A DNA stretch of 42,056 nt from Actinomycetota bacterium (lineage in GTDB: Bacteria > Actinomycetota > Thermoleophilia > Solirubrobacterales > Solirubrobacteraceae), in contig VAWT01000160.1 in NCBI GenBank assembly GCA_005883415.1, positions 1-42,056 of the forward strand, given 5' to 3'. A model generated the notes under the pieces. The model saw nothing but the letters and a program-made list of their open reading frames with translations. It ran no database searches and was not told the DNA's origin. Shown here piece after piece: positions 29,181 to 38,696 of the stretch (positions within the stretch are counted from its first letter, which is position 1; each line of letters opens with the position of its first letter). A program made the translations under genes and the position numbers.

Positions 29181-30773
29181 CTAGGCGGTCTGGACGCCAG
29201 CCGTCGAGCGCTCGCGGCGTGACCGAGTCCGCGTCGCCCGGAGCGCCGCATACCCGCAGAGAGCCACGACGAAGCACGTGATCGCCCCCAGACCCAGGCC
29301 CGCACGGGCGCCGAACAGCTCCATTACTCCGCCGACGATCGGGCCGCCTATCGGCGTCGATCCCTGGAACGCGACGAACCACAGAGACATCACGCGCCCC
29401 CGCATGGCCGGCGCGGCGTTCAGCTGGAGAGTGGAGTTGCCGGTGGCCATGAAGGAGATGCTCGCCCCGCCGGCCAGCCCCAGCGCGAACAGCTCGAATG
29501 ACAGGCTGGGCGCCAGTGCGGCCATGGCCATGGCCAGTCCGAAAGCGCTTGCCGCGAACACAAGGGGGCGGGTGCCGGTCTTACCGCGGGCGGCGACCAG
29601 CAGTCCGCCCACGACGGCGCCGATGCCCATCGCCGCAGTCATGAAGCCGAAGCCCGTCGCGCCGGCGTGCAGTCCCCGGCTGGCCATAACCGGAAGCGAG
29701 ACCTGGAACTCGTAGGTGAGACAGCCAACGGCCGCCATCATCAAGAGCGGAACGGCGAGAGCCGGAGTCGAGCGCACGTATCGCAGCCCTTCGCGCAGCT
29801 GGCCGCGTGCGCGAGGGGCGGGGGGAGTGGGGTTGAGGGCCCCTTGGTCCATCGTTGCCAGCGAGCCGATCACAGCTACGAAGCTGCCGGCGTTGATCAG
29901 AAAACACACGCCGTCGCCGACGGTCGCGATCAGCAGTCCAGCGACCGCCGGTCCGACGGCGCGGGCCACGTTGACCAGCACCGAGTTGAGGCTGACCGCA
30001 TTGCGCAGGTGATCGGGGCCGACCATCTCCAGCATGAACGACTGGCGTGCCGGGTTCTCGAACGCGTTGTTGAGGCCCAAGAGCGCCGCGAGCAGTCCGA
30101 TCTGCCACACGCGAACCAGCCCCGTGACGGTTAGCAGACCGAGGACGAGCGCCTGGATGCCCATGGCGCTCTGGAGCGCGATCATCAGCTTGCGCTTGTC
30201 GAGCCGATCGGCGATCACACCTCCATAGGGGGCGAGCAGCAGTACGGGCAGCGTCTGAAGCGCGACCACCGCCCCTAGGGCCGCGCCGGAGTGGGTCAGG
30301 CTCAGGACCAGCCACGACTGAGCCGTCATCTGCATCCAGGTCCCGATCAGCGATACGGCCTGGTCCTGGTCGTCATCCGAGAGCGCACCCAATGCGAGGC
30401 TGACAGCGTCGGTCCGCTCGCGGCGGATGCGCTCTGCCAGCCGCTTGCCGGATAGGGTGGTATTCACCCAAACGGCGCGGCGGTCTCCCGCGTCGCTGTC
30501 ACGCTCGAGCAGGCCGGCCTCGACCAGCTCGGCGATGACTCTCGAGAGCATCGTTGGGTTGATGCCCTCCGATTCCGCGAGCTCCGCCAACCGCATCGGT
30601 CCTCGTCGTGCGACCGTCTGTAGAACGGCGCTTCGAGTCGGCGTCAGCCCGGCGGCCAGGGCCGCCTTGGTGGGGCGCAGCCGCCGCGACAGCCGGGCGA
30701 TCGCCACCCGAAGACGCGGCGCGGTATCAAAGTCGAGAGCTGATGCTGGGCTTGGCAGAGGTTGCTGTTCCAT
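29181..30773 (-). CDS. MarR-family regulator fused to an MFS transporter (single ORF)
   Basis: N-terminal winged helix (LTPTRSAVLQTVARRGPMRLAELAESEGINPTMLSRVIAELVEAGLLERDSDAGDRRAVWVNTT) joined to MFS (AVSLIGTWMQMTAQSWLVLSLTHSG...ENPARQSFM). ATG at 30773. Confidence 0.75.
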   Translation of the reverse strand: MEQQPLPSPASALDFDTAPRLRVAIARLSRRLRPTKAALAAGLTPTRSAVLQTVARRGPMRLAELAESEGINPTMLSRVIAELVEAGLLERDSDAGDRRAVWVNTTLSGKRLAERIRRERTDAVSLALGALSDDDQDQAVSLIGTWMQMTAQSWLVLSLTHSGAALGAVVALQTLPVLLLAPYGGVIADRLDKRKLMIALQSAMGIQALVLGLLTVTGLVRVWQIGLLAALLGLNNAFENPARQSFMLEMVGPDHLRNAVSLNSVLVNVARAVGPAVAGLLIATVGDGVCFLINAGSFVAVIGSLATMDQGALNPTPPAPRARGQLREGLRYVRSTPALAVPLLMMAAVGCLTYEFQVSLPVMASRGLHAGATGFGFMTAAMGIGAVVGGLLVAARGKTGTRPLVFAASAFGLAMAMAALAPSLSFELFALGLAGGASISFMATGNSTLQLNAAPAMRGRVMSLWFVAFQGSTPIGGPIVGGVMELFGARAGLGLGAITCFVVALCGYAALRATRTRSRRERSTAGVQTA

Positions 30774-30780
30774 AAAGCAC

Positions 30781-30798
30781 TTGCTTGCTGGCAAGCAT
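30781..30798. promoter_or_regulatory. Candidate MarR operator
   Basis: TTGCTTGC-TG-GCAAGCAT; perfect core GCTTGC-TG-GCAAGC at 30783-30796, immediately upstream of the MarR-MFS ATG. Confidence 0.6.
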
Positions 30799-30878
30799 TA
30801 TTTTAGCGAACGCGCAAAGGCACCGTGCCCACGGCCGGGGAGGCGTACACCACGTCTGGTGCGAAAGGTCCTTCGGTC

Positions 30879-32190
30879 TTATGCCGAAGTCCGGTCGCGC
30901 CGGGCGGCCGCGGGGGGCTCCGCCGTGACGTCCGCCGGAAGCCGGATCACGATCCGGGTGCCGCTGCCGACCTCGGGCCTTTCGAGCTGGACATCGCCGC
31001 CGTGGGACTCGACGACGGCCCTCACGATCGCCAGCCCCAACCCCGAGCCGCGACGGCCGTCGCGGGCACCGCGAACGAATCGTTCAAATACCCGTCGCTC
31101 CAGTTCCGGCGGGATGCCGGGGCCGTCGTCCTCGACCGTCAGCACGGCCATCCCATCGAGCGCGGCGGTCGATGCTCGGATGCGGGTGCCCGGAGGCGTG
31201 TGCCGGATCGCGTTCTCGAGCAGATTCAGCGTCAGCCGGTGCAGATCGTCCCGAGCGCCGGAGACGACCGCCGGCTCGGCCTCGACCGTGAGCTCGTGGC
31301 CCTCCGCCACCGGCTCGAGCTCGCCGGCGGCCTCAACGAGCACGGCCGCCAGGTCCGTTGGCCTTCGTGGCTGGGTCCGCTCGGCATCGGCTCGGGCCAG
31401 CAGCAACAGGTCACCGACCAGACGGCGCATGCGGCGGGTCGAGCGAAGGGCGGCGTGCGCGGTGTCGGCTTGCTCTCCGGCGAGCTCCTCGCTCAGCAGC
31501 TCGAGATTGGCGAGGACACTGGTCAGCGGGGTGCGCAGCTCGTGCGAGGCGTCGGCAATGAACTCCCGCTGGCGAATGAGCATTGCCTCCGTCTCGCTTC
31601 TGGAGGCATCGAGCGCGGCGAGCATGCCATCGAGCGTGCGGGCCAGTTCGGCCACCTCGTCCTCGGCCTCCGGAAACGGCAGCCGACGGCTCGGGTCGCG
31701 CGTCCGTTCGATCTCGCCAGCCACGTCCGTCAGCTCGGCGATCGGCCGCATCGCGCGTCGCGCCACGTAGAGGCCGGCGAGGAGCGCCAGGACCGCGCCA
31801 CCGAGCACCCCCAGCAGCAGCAGGAAGCGCACCATTGGTGCCCCTCTGCGTGCAGAGCGTCGTGGCCGTGCCGACGTCGTACACCCGGATCTGGGCGTCC
31901 TCGGCGCTGTAGGCTCGGATCACGTTCGCGTTGCACTTCGGCCCCAGCGGCTCCGCCGTCAGCAGCGCTCGCTCGCTCGCCAGCTGGTTGGCGACCTTGC
32001 GAACGTCGTTGTTGAACTGGTTGCGGACCTGGTTCGCCGTGAACAGCGCGACGATCACGGCGAAAGCGGCCAGGATCACGAACGTCAGCGCCGCCGAGCC
32101 GCCGGCGAGGCGCCAGCGGACGGGTACCGACCTATACGCGGAGAACGTAGCCTGCGCCGCGGATCGTATGTAGGAGCCGAGGCTCTCCAC
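30879..32190 (-). pseudogene. Two-component sensor histidine kinase, interrupted by a frame change
   Basis: N-terminal TM and sensor part (RWRLAGGSAALTFVILAAFAVIVALFTANQVRNQF...VYDVGTATTLCTQRGT) and C-terminal HAMP/HisKA/HATPase (VRFLLLLGVLGGAVLALLAGLYVARRAMRPIAEL...FIADASHELRTPLT...GSGLGLAIVRAVVESHGG) lie in different frames meeting near 31836-31850. Start codon uncertain. Confidence 0.8.
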
Positions 32191-32818
32191 CCGCTTCAAG
32201 CTTCCTCCGTAGGTTGGAGACAAACACCTCAATTGTGTTTGTCATCGAGAATGGGTCATAGCCCCAGACTTCGTCGAGCAGCCGCTGACGCGAGATCACG
32301 ATCCGCTCGTTGCGCATCAGGTACTCCAGCAACTCGAATTCCCTCTGCGTCAACTCCATCCGGCGACCGCCCCTCATGACCTCATGGGTGTCGGGATTGA
32401 GCTTCAGGTCCCCCACGGTCAACGTCGCCTGGCCGCGGGGTGGACGACGGCGCAGCAGGGCCCTGAGCCGCGCCAACAATTCCTGGCGCTCGAATGGCTT
32501 GACCAGGTAGTCGTCGGCACCGGCATCGAGGCCCTCGACGCGCGACTCCACGGCGTCGCGAGCGGTGAGCACCAGAATCGGGACGTCGTCGGTCTCGCGC
32601 AGCGTCCTCGCCACCTCGATCCCGTCGAGTCGCGGAAGCCCGAGATCGAGGATCACCAGATCCGGCAGGAACGCGTGGGCCAGATCCAGCGCGCTCACCC
32701 CGTCGCCGGCGATCTTGACCTCGTAGCCCTCCATTCGGAGCGACCGCTGGAGCACATGTGCGATCGCGTCGTCATCTTCGACGACCAACACGCGGGGCGG
32801 GCGCTCGTAATCGACCAT
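32132..32818 (-). CDS. OmpR-family response regulator
   Basis: VLVVEDDDAIAHVLQRSLRMEGYEV, LVILDLGLPRLDGIEVAR, KPFERQELLARLRALLRR; winged-helix VFVSNLRRKLEAGGEPRLLHTIRGAGYVLRV. Confidence 0.94.
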   Translation of the reverse strand: MVDYERPPRVLVVEDDDAIAHVLQRSLRMEGYEVKIAGDGVSALDLAHAFLPDLVILDLGLPRLDGIEVARTLRETDDVPILVLTARDAVESRVEGLDAGADDYLVKPFERQELLARLRALLRRRPPRGQATLTVGDLKLNPDTHEVMRGGRRMELTQREFELLEYLMRNERIVISRQRLLDEVWGYDPFSMTNTIEVFVSNLRRKLEAGGEPRLLHTIRGAGYVLRV

Positions 32819-32926
32819 TGCTCCCGCAGATGGTAGGACCGGGGCACACCGGCGCGGCAGGATCTTTAGTGCCGCTTGATACGCGGCAGGAGCCGGCGTT
32901 TGCCCGTCGAAGCAACCTCGCACTAC

Positions 32927-35413
32927 ATGGCAAAACGTGCGAGAAAGAAGCGGCCGCCCAAGCGCGCCCAGCGCTCCCTGCTCGCACCCCGGAAGCCGAG
33001 GCTCCCGAGCCTGAAGCTCGAGCCACACCACCTGGACATCGTCGCCCTCGGGCTTATCGCCTGCGGCCTCTTCCTGGCGGGGGTGGCGTATCTGCACTGG
33101 AGCGGGGGAGCGCTGGGCTCGGCGGTAGTGCTGGCCTTGCGATTTGTGCTCGGGGCCCTCGGCTACGCCGTCCCGGCCGCGTTGCTCGTGGGCGGCGGTC
33201 TAATCCTCGCGCGCGAGCTGAGGCCTCCCGGCCGCCCAATGCGCACCGGCAGCCTGTGCCTGACGGCGGCCATCACGCTCGCGCTGGCCGCGGGGATCGT
33301 CGGGCCGGGTATCGCCCACGGCCACGCCTTCTGGCACCCGCGCGCGTTCGAGGCCCGCGGGGGGATCGTGGGTCAGGCCGAGCTCTGGCTGGCCTCCCAC
33401 CTGATCTCAACCCTGGGTGCCCAGATCCTCGCCGTGTTCCTGCTGACCGCCGGGCTGATCCTCGTCTCCGGAGCGACGCTAGCCGGCTTCATCCGGGCTA
33501 CCGGCACGGGAGTCACCCACACGAGCCGAGCGCTCTGGCGCTCAACCGAGCAGCGTCGCCGCAGCCTTTCTCCCACGGGCGATCCTCGCGTGGAGGGTGC
33601 CGATTCATCGAGCGCGTCGGCAATGCCGGCGGCGGCCGCGTTCGAGTCGGTCATGCCTCCCGACCCCGATACCGCGGAGCTCGTGGTCCGCGCCACCCAC
33701 GTGGAGGCGCCTCCGATCGACGGCGAGCCCGACGTTCCGGCGGGCTCCGGGCACGATCTTTCGCAGCCTGAGCGCGAGGTCTCGGAGCCTTCGCCTAATG
33801 GCGAGATTCCGGGTCCGCAGGACCCGGAACTCGCGACCGTTACCCCACAGGGTCGCTACCGGGCGTCCATCACAGACGACCCGGAGTTCGAATGGAGGGT
33901 GCCGTCGCCGCGGTTCCTGACCCGCTCGACTGGCGACAGCGCCAAACCGGACACCGCCGGCCAGGAGAAAGTGGCGGATACCCTGTTGGAGACGCTTGGG
34001 CACTTTGGGATCGAGGCCCACGTCATCGGGCGGGTGACGGGGCCGCACATCACGCGCTACGAGCTGCGCCTGGCGCCCGGGACCAAGGTGTCCAAGGTGG
34101 CACAGCTCAAGGACGACCTGGCCTACGCGCTGGCGGCGACCGACATTCGCATCCTGGCCCCGATCCCGGGCAAGCAGGCGATCGGAGTCGAGGTACCCAA
34201 CGCCCGCCGCCGAATCGTCCACCTTGGCGACGTGTTCCAGGACCCCCCGCATGACTGGTCGCCGCTCACGGTGTGGTTGGGCAAGGACATCGCGGGACGC
34301 GCGATCGGCGCCGACCTGGCGAAGATGCCCCACCTGCTGGTTGCAGGTACCACCGGCTCGGGCAAGTCGGCCTGCATCAACTCTCTGTTGTCGAGCATCC
34401 TGCTGCGCGCCACGCCGCACGAGGTCCGGCTCGTGCTGGTCGACCCCAAGCAGGTCGAGCTCAACCACTACGAGGCGATTCCCCACCTCTTGACGCCGGT
34501 GATCACCAGCCCCCGGATGGCCGCCAACGCGCTCGGAAACCTGGTCAAGGAGATGGAACAGCGCTACGGGATGATGTCGCTGGCCCGCGCCCGGTCGCTG
34601 CCGGAGCTCAATCGCGCCCGCGAGCAGCGGTCAGAGCACCCCCTGCCGTACGTGCTGTGCGTGATCGACGAGCTCGCGGATCTGATGATGGTGGCGCCCG
34701 CCGAGGTGGAGGACTGCATCATCCGCCTGGCGCAGAAGGGCCGCGCCGCCGGCATCCACCTGGTTCTGGCCACCCAGTCGCCGCGGGTCGATGTGATCAC
34801 AGGCATGATCAAGGCCAACGTTCCCTCCCGGATCGCATTCGCCGTCTCGTCGCAGACGGACTCCCGCGTGATCCTGGATCACAACGGCGCCGAGTCGCTG
34901 CTCGGCCAAGGAGACATGCTGTTCTCCCCTCAGGGGTCGTCGAAGCTCCAGCGCATTCAGGGAGCGTTCGTCGACGAGCAGCAGATCGCGGAGCTCACGG
35001 ACGGCTGGAGGGGCCAGGGCGAACCCGACTTCCACGAGGAGCTGCTTGAGGAGCTTCCCTCGCCGGAGGGTGGGGAGTCCGAAGACGCCGAATTCCGCCC
35101 GGACGAGGACCCGCTGCTCGAGGAGGCAATCGCGCTGGTGGCTCAGATGGGGACGGCCTCCACCTCCATGCTCCAGCGGCGGTTGCGCTTGGGATACACG
35201 CGCGCGGGGCGCCTGATCGACATGCTCGAGCGGCGCGGCATCATCTCCGGATACGAGGGCTCAAAGCCCCGTCAGGTCCTGATCGCGGAGGCGGACGTTC
35301 CCCGCATCCTGGCCCACCTAGCCGAGGGCGAGGGTGTGTCACGGCCGGGCCCGTCCGCGGGCGGCGGAGCACCGCCGCCCGCGGGTGACGCGGTCACCGT
35401 GCCGGATAAGTAG
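32927..35413 (+). CDS. ftsK: DNA translocase FtsK/SpoIIIE
   Basis: N-terminal TM helices; HLLVAGTTGSGKSACINSLLSSILLRATP; VDPKQVELNHYEAIPHLLTPVIT; LATQSPRVDVITGMIKANVPSRIAFAVSSQTDSRVILD; C-terminal gamma winged helix. Confidence 0.95.
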   Translation: MAKRARKKRPPKRAQRSLLAPRKPRLPSLKLEPHHLDIVALGLIACGLFLAGVAYLHWSGGALGSAVVLALRFVLGALGYAVPAALLVGGGLILARELRPPGRPMRTGSLCLTAAITLALAAGIVGPGIAHGHAFWHPRAFEARGGIVGQAELWLASHLISTLGAQILAVFLLTAGLILVSGATLAGFIRATGTGVTHTSRALWRSTEQRRRSLSPTGDPRVEGADSSSASAMPAAAAFESVMPPDPDTAELVVRATHVEAPPIDGEPDVPAGSGHDLSQPEREVSEPSPNGEIPGPQDPELATVTPQGRYRASITDDPEFEWRVPSPRFLTRSTGDSAKPDTAGQEKVADTLLETLGHFGIEAHVIGRVTGPHITRYELRLAPGTKVSKVAQLKDDLAYALAATDIRILAPIPGKQAIGVEVPNARRRIVHLGDVFQDPPHDWSPLTVWLGKDIAGRAIGADLAKMPHLLVAGTTGSGKSACINSLLSSILLRATPHEVRLVLVDPKQVELNHYEAIPHLLTPVITSPRMAANALGNLVKEMEQRYGMMSLARARSLPELNRAREQRSEHPLPYVLCVIDELADLMMVAPAEVEDCIIRLAQKGRAAGIHLVLATQSPRVDVITGMIKANVPSRIAFAVSSQTDSRVILDHNGAESLLGQGDMLFSPQGSSKLQRIQGAFVDEQQIAELTDGWRGQGEPDFHEELLEELPSPEGGESEDAEFRPDEDPLLEEAIALVAQMGTASTSMLQRRLRLGYTRAGRLIDMLERRGIISGYEGSKPRQVLIAEADVPRILAHLAEGEGVSRPGPSAGGGAPPPAGDAVTVPDK
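35355..35384. repeat. Long perfect inverted repeat in the 3' end of ftsK
   Basis: CCGCGGGCGGCGG-AGCA-CCGCCGCCCGCGG (13-bp arms), followed by GGTGAC-GCG-GTCACC (35384-35398). Confidence 0.8.
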
Positions 35414-35531
35414 CGGCTGGGCGGCTGCAGAGCGTTGTCACGAAGATGGCCGGTCGACCGCGTGTTGCGGCCGCTGGGCGGCTGTCTGCAGGCCGATTCG
35501 ATGGCCAATCCGGCGCTAGCCTTCGCCTGCC

Positions 35532-36308
35532 ATGGCCGAGATCGGTCCAACCCTCAGAGACGCGCGGATCCGCGCGCGGATCGACATGTCCGAGGTCGAG
35601 ACACAGACGAAGATCCGTGCCAAGTATCTGCGGGCGATCGAGAACGAGGAGTGGGACCTGCTGCCGGGGCCGGTCTACATCAAGAGCTTTTTGAGGACCT
35701 ACGGCGATTACCTCGGATTGGACAGCCGGATGCTGGTGGAGGAATTCAAGCAGCGCTACGAGCGCCCCCACGATCAGGAGATGGCTCCCCCGATCGCATC
35801 GCTCGGGCGCGAGCGGGAGCGAGAGCGGATGCCGCGCCCTGCGCTACCGCCCTGGGCACCAATCGCGTTTGCGCTGGTAGTGATCGTGGCCGCGCTGTTC
35901 ATCGTCGGCACCGTCTTCGGCGGCAGCAACAAGTCCTCGAATCCGAAGGGGCTGCATGCGACCACGCACCGCCACACCACTACCACCGCGCGCACCCAAA
36001 CGGCTGCGGCCGCCCCCAAGCCTCCTCAGGCGGTCAAGCTCGAGCTGACGCCGACCGCTCCCCTCTACGTCTGCCTGGTAAATGCCCACGGCAAATTTTT
36101 GATCTACGAGCAGACGTTCAGTCCTGGTCAGACGATCCCAACAGAGAGCGGCCGGAATCTGCTGCTGACGCTCGGTAACCCGAGCGTGCAGATGAAGGTC
36201 AACGGCAAGCCGGTCCAAGTGCCGCAGTCCAACAGCGCGATCCGGCTCCAGCTCACACCCACCAGCGTGCAGCCCATCCCGATGACGCAGACGCCCACCT
36301 GCCCGTGA
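35532..36308 (+). CDS. RodZ-like protein: HTH, single TM, DUF4115-like C-terminal domain
   Basis: [82 protein letters not shown]. Confidence 0.85.
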   Translation: MAEIGPTLRDARIRARIDMSEVETQTKIRAKYLRAIENEEWDLLPGPVYIKSFLRTYGDYLGLDSRMLVEEFKQRYERPHDQEMAPPIASLGRERERERMPRPALPPWAPIAFALVVIVAALFIVGTVFGGSNKSSNPKGLHATTHRHTTTTARTQTAAAAPKPPQAVKLELTPTAPLYVCLVNAHGKFLIYEQTFSPGQTIPTESGRNLLLTLGNPSVQMKVNGKPVQVPQSNSAIRLQLTPTSVQPIPMTQTPTCP

Positions 36309-37642
36309 ATCCCCGGGCGGGCATCCTCGTCACAGGCACGGAGGTCCTGACCGGGATCATCACCGACCGAAACGGTCCCTGGCTGTCAGAGCGGCTAATT
36401 GAAATTGGGGTCGACACGGAGGTGATCCAGATCGTGGGCGACCGCCCGGACGACCTCCTGGCGGCGCTCGAGTTCATGCGCAGCCAGGGGGTGGCGCTGA
36501 TAGTGACCAGCGGCGGCCTCGGGCCGACCGCCGATGACCTCACGGCGGAGGTGGTCGGCCGCTTCGCCGGTCGCGAGATGGTGCTTGACGGTCGACTGGA
36601 GGAGAGGATCGCCGAGATCCTTCGCCCCATGATGACCCGCTGGCCGAGCCTAGATCCGGGCGCCATCAGGGCCTCCAATCGCAAGCAGGCGGTGATACCC
36701 CGCGGCGCTACCGTGCTCGATCCGGTGGGCACCGCGCCCGGCCTGGTCGTGCCGCCGGAAGACGGTGCCGGCCCGACCGTGGTCGTGCTACCCGGCCCTC
36801 CGCGCGAGCTTCACCCCATGTGGCGGATGGCGGCCCAGACCGACGCGTTGCAGGCCGCGATCGCCGGTGCGCCGACGTACCGGCACGGAATCGCGCGCCT
36901 GTTCGGGATTCCAGAGTCGGAGATCGCAAACACGCTGCGCGAGGCGGAGGCGGCCGGGCTGTCGCTCGATGGGCTCGAGGTCACTACGTGCCTGCGGCGA
37001 GGCGAGATCGAGGTCTCGATCCGGTACGAGCCGCCGTCCCAGGAGGCGTACGACAAGCTGATGGGGTTCATCAAGAGCCGCCACGGCGACACGCTGTTCT
37101 CCGAAGATGGCTCCACGATCGACGAACAAGTGGCAACGATGCTCACCGGACACAGGATCGCCGTGGCGGAGTCGTCCACGGGCGGGATGCTCGCCGCACG
37201 GCTGACCGACCGCCCCGGCGCGTCGGCCTACTTCATGGGCGGCCTGATCGTCTACTCGAATGAGGCCAAGGTCTCCCTCGCCGGCGTGGACCCCGAGCTG
37301 ATCGAGCGGTTCGGGGCGGTTTCTGGGGAGGTCGCCATCGCGCTGGCTCAGGGCGCAATCGAGCGGTTGAACGCTGACATCGGAGTCGGCATCACCGGCA
37401 TCGCCGGTCCGGACGGAGGAAGCGAGGACAAACCGGTCGGAACGGTTTGCTTCTCGGTGAAGCTGCGCGACGGGCCGGACATCACCCGCACCGCCCGGCT
37501 GCCCGGTGGCCGGGCGGATGTCCGCGATCGCTCGACCACCGTGGCTCTGCATCTCGTCCGGCGCTTGCTTCGCGGCGAGACCGATGTGCAGCTTCCGGGG
37601 ACGCGCGACCGCGCCCCCCGGTTATCGGCCGAGCGACCTTGA
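36305..37642 (+). CDS. cinA: CinA-like competence/damage-inducible protein (MoaB-like plus amidase domain)
   Basis: [103 protein letters not shown]. Confidence 0.94.
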   Translation: MNPRAGILVTGTEVLTGIITDRNGPWLSERLIEIGVDTEVIQIVGDRPDDLLAALEFMRSQGVALIVTSGGLGPTADDLTAEVVGRFAGREMVLDGRLEERIAEILRPMMTRWPSLDPGAIRASNRKQAVIPRGATVLDPVGTAPGLVVPPEDGAGPTVVVLPGPPRELHPMWRMAAQTDALQAAIAGAPTYRHGIARLFGIPESEIANTLREAEAAGLSLDGLEVTTCLRRGEIEVSIRYEPPSQEAYDKLMGFIKSRHGDTLFSEDGSTIDEQVATMLTGHRIAVAESSTGGMLAARLTDRPGASAYFMGGLIVYSNEAKVSLAGVDPELIERFGAVSGEVAIALAQGAIERLNADIGVGITGIAGPDGGSEDKPVGTVCFSVKLRDGPDITRTARLPGGRADVRDRSTTVALHLVRRLLRGETDVQLPGTRDRAPRLSAERP

Positions 37643-38643
37643 GTGGAAGCGCCCCCGCGCTGGCCGGCGATGAGCGCGCGCGCCTGTTCGTCGCGCTCGA
37701 GCTTCCGCCAGGCGTGCGCGAGGCCCTAGAGCTGTGGCGTTCCAGCGCGCCGCGCCGCGTGCGTGGCCTACGGATGGTGACTCCCGCCGCGCTCCACGTC
37801 ACGCTTTGCTTTCTCGGGTGGCGCCTCGAGCGGGAGATCGACGGTATCGGGGCCGCCTGCGCGGCAGCGGTCGCTGGGTGGGGTCCACTCGCGCTGTCGC
37901 TCGGCGATCCGGTCTGGTTGCCGGACCGAAGGCCGCGGGTGCTTGCGGTAGGGATCGAGGATGCCTCGGACTCGCTCGCAGGCCTTCAGGCCTCCTTATC
38001 GACGGAGCTCAGCGCCGGCGGCTGGTACGCGCCGGAGACCCGTCCGTTCCTGGGGCACGTGACGGTGGCGCGAGTGCCCCGCGGCACGAGTGTCCGCGGA
38101 GCCAAGCTCCCGCCCGTGCCGGCACCGGAGTTTCTGGCCACCCACGTGACGCTGTACCGGTCCCGTCTGGGGCCGAGCGGCGCACGGTATGAGCCGCAGC
38201 GGACGGTCGAGCTCGGCGGGCGCCCGGGGGAGCAGGCCGTCCCCAGGCCGGAGCCAGGCTCGGTGGTCCGAGAATTCCACGAATGGCAGCGAGAGGCATA
38301 CGCCGGCGGCGACCTAGATGCGCTTCGCCCGAGGCTCACCGACGACGTCGTCTGGCACGTGCCCGGTCGCTCCCGGATCTCGGGCGAGCACCGCGGGATC
38401 GAGGCCGTGCTGGCGTATTTCGATCGTCGCCGCACGATGACCGACCGCAGCTTTCGAGTCACGGTCCACGGCCTGTCGGTGGTGGGCGATCGGGTGGTCC
38501 AGCTGGCCGGCGGCCGCGCCGTACGCGACGGCCGCGAGCTCAACTGGGAGACGGTCGGCGTGTTCCGCGTCGACGGCGACCGAGTCGCGGAATGCTGGCT
38601 GGTTCCGTTCGATCTGTACGCGTTCGACGAGATCTGGCGATAA
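37639..38643 (+). CDS. thpR: RNA 2',3'-cyclic phosphodiesterase (ThpR/LigT) fused to a SnoaL/NTF2-like domain
   Basis: [17 protein letters not shown], two HxT motifs ([18 protein letters not shown]), then a linker and [50 protein letters not shown]. Confidence 0.82.
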   Translation: MSGSAPALAGDERARLFVALELPPGVREALELWRSSAPRRVRGLRMVTPAALHVTLCFLGWRLEREIDGIGAACAAAVAGWGPLALSLGDPVWLPDRRPRVLAVGIEDASDSLAGLQASLSTELSAGGWYAPETRPFLGHVTVARVPRGTSVRGAKLPPVPAPEFLATHVTLYRSRLGPSGARYEPQRTVELGGRPGEQAVPRPEPGSVVREFHEWQREAYAGGDLDALRPRLTDDVVWHVPGRSRISGEHRGIEAVLAYFDRRRTMTDRSFRVTVHGLSVVGDRVVQLAGGRAVRDGRELNWETVGVFRVDGDRVAECWLVPFDLYAFDEIWR

Positions 38644-38656
38644 AGGTAGTCCCGAC

Positions 38657-38683
38657 CCCGGGCGGCGAGCGTCGCCGCCCGGG
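38657..38683. terminator. Bidirectional-type hairpin between convergent genes
   Basis: CCCGGGCGGCGA-GCG-TCGCCGCCCGGG, perfect 12-bp stem, between the thpR fusion (+) and the MFS gene (-); no obvious T-tract. Confidence 0.65.
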
Positions 38684-38696
38684 TACCGTGGCGCCG

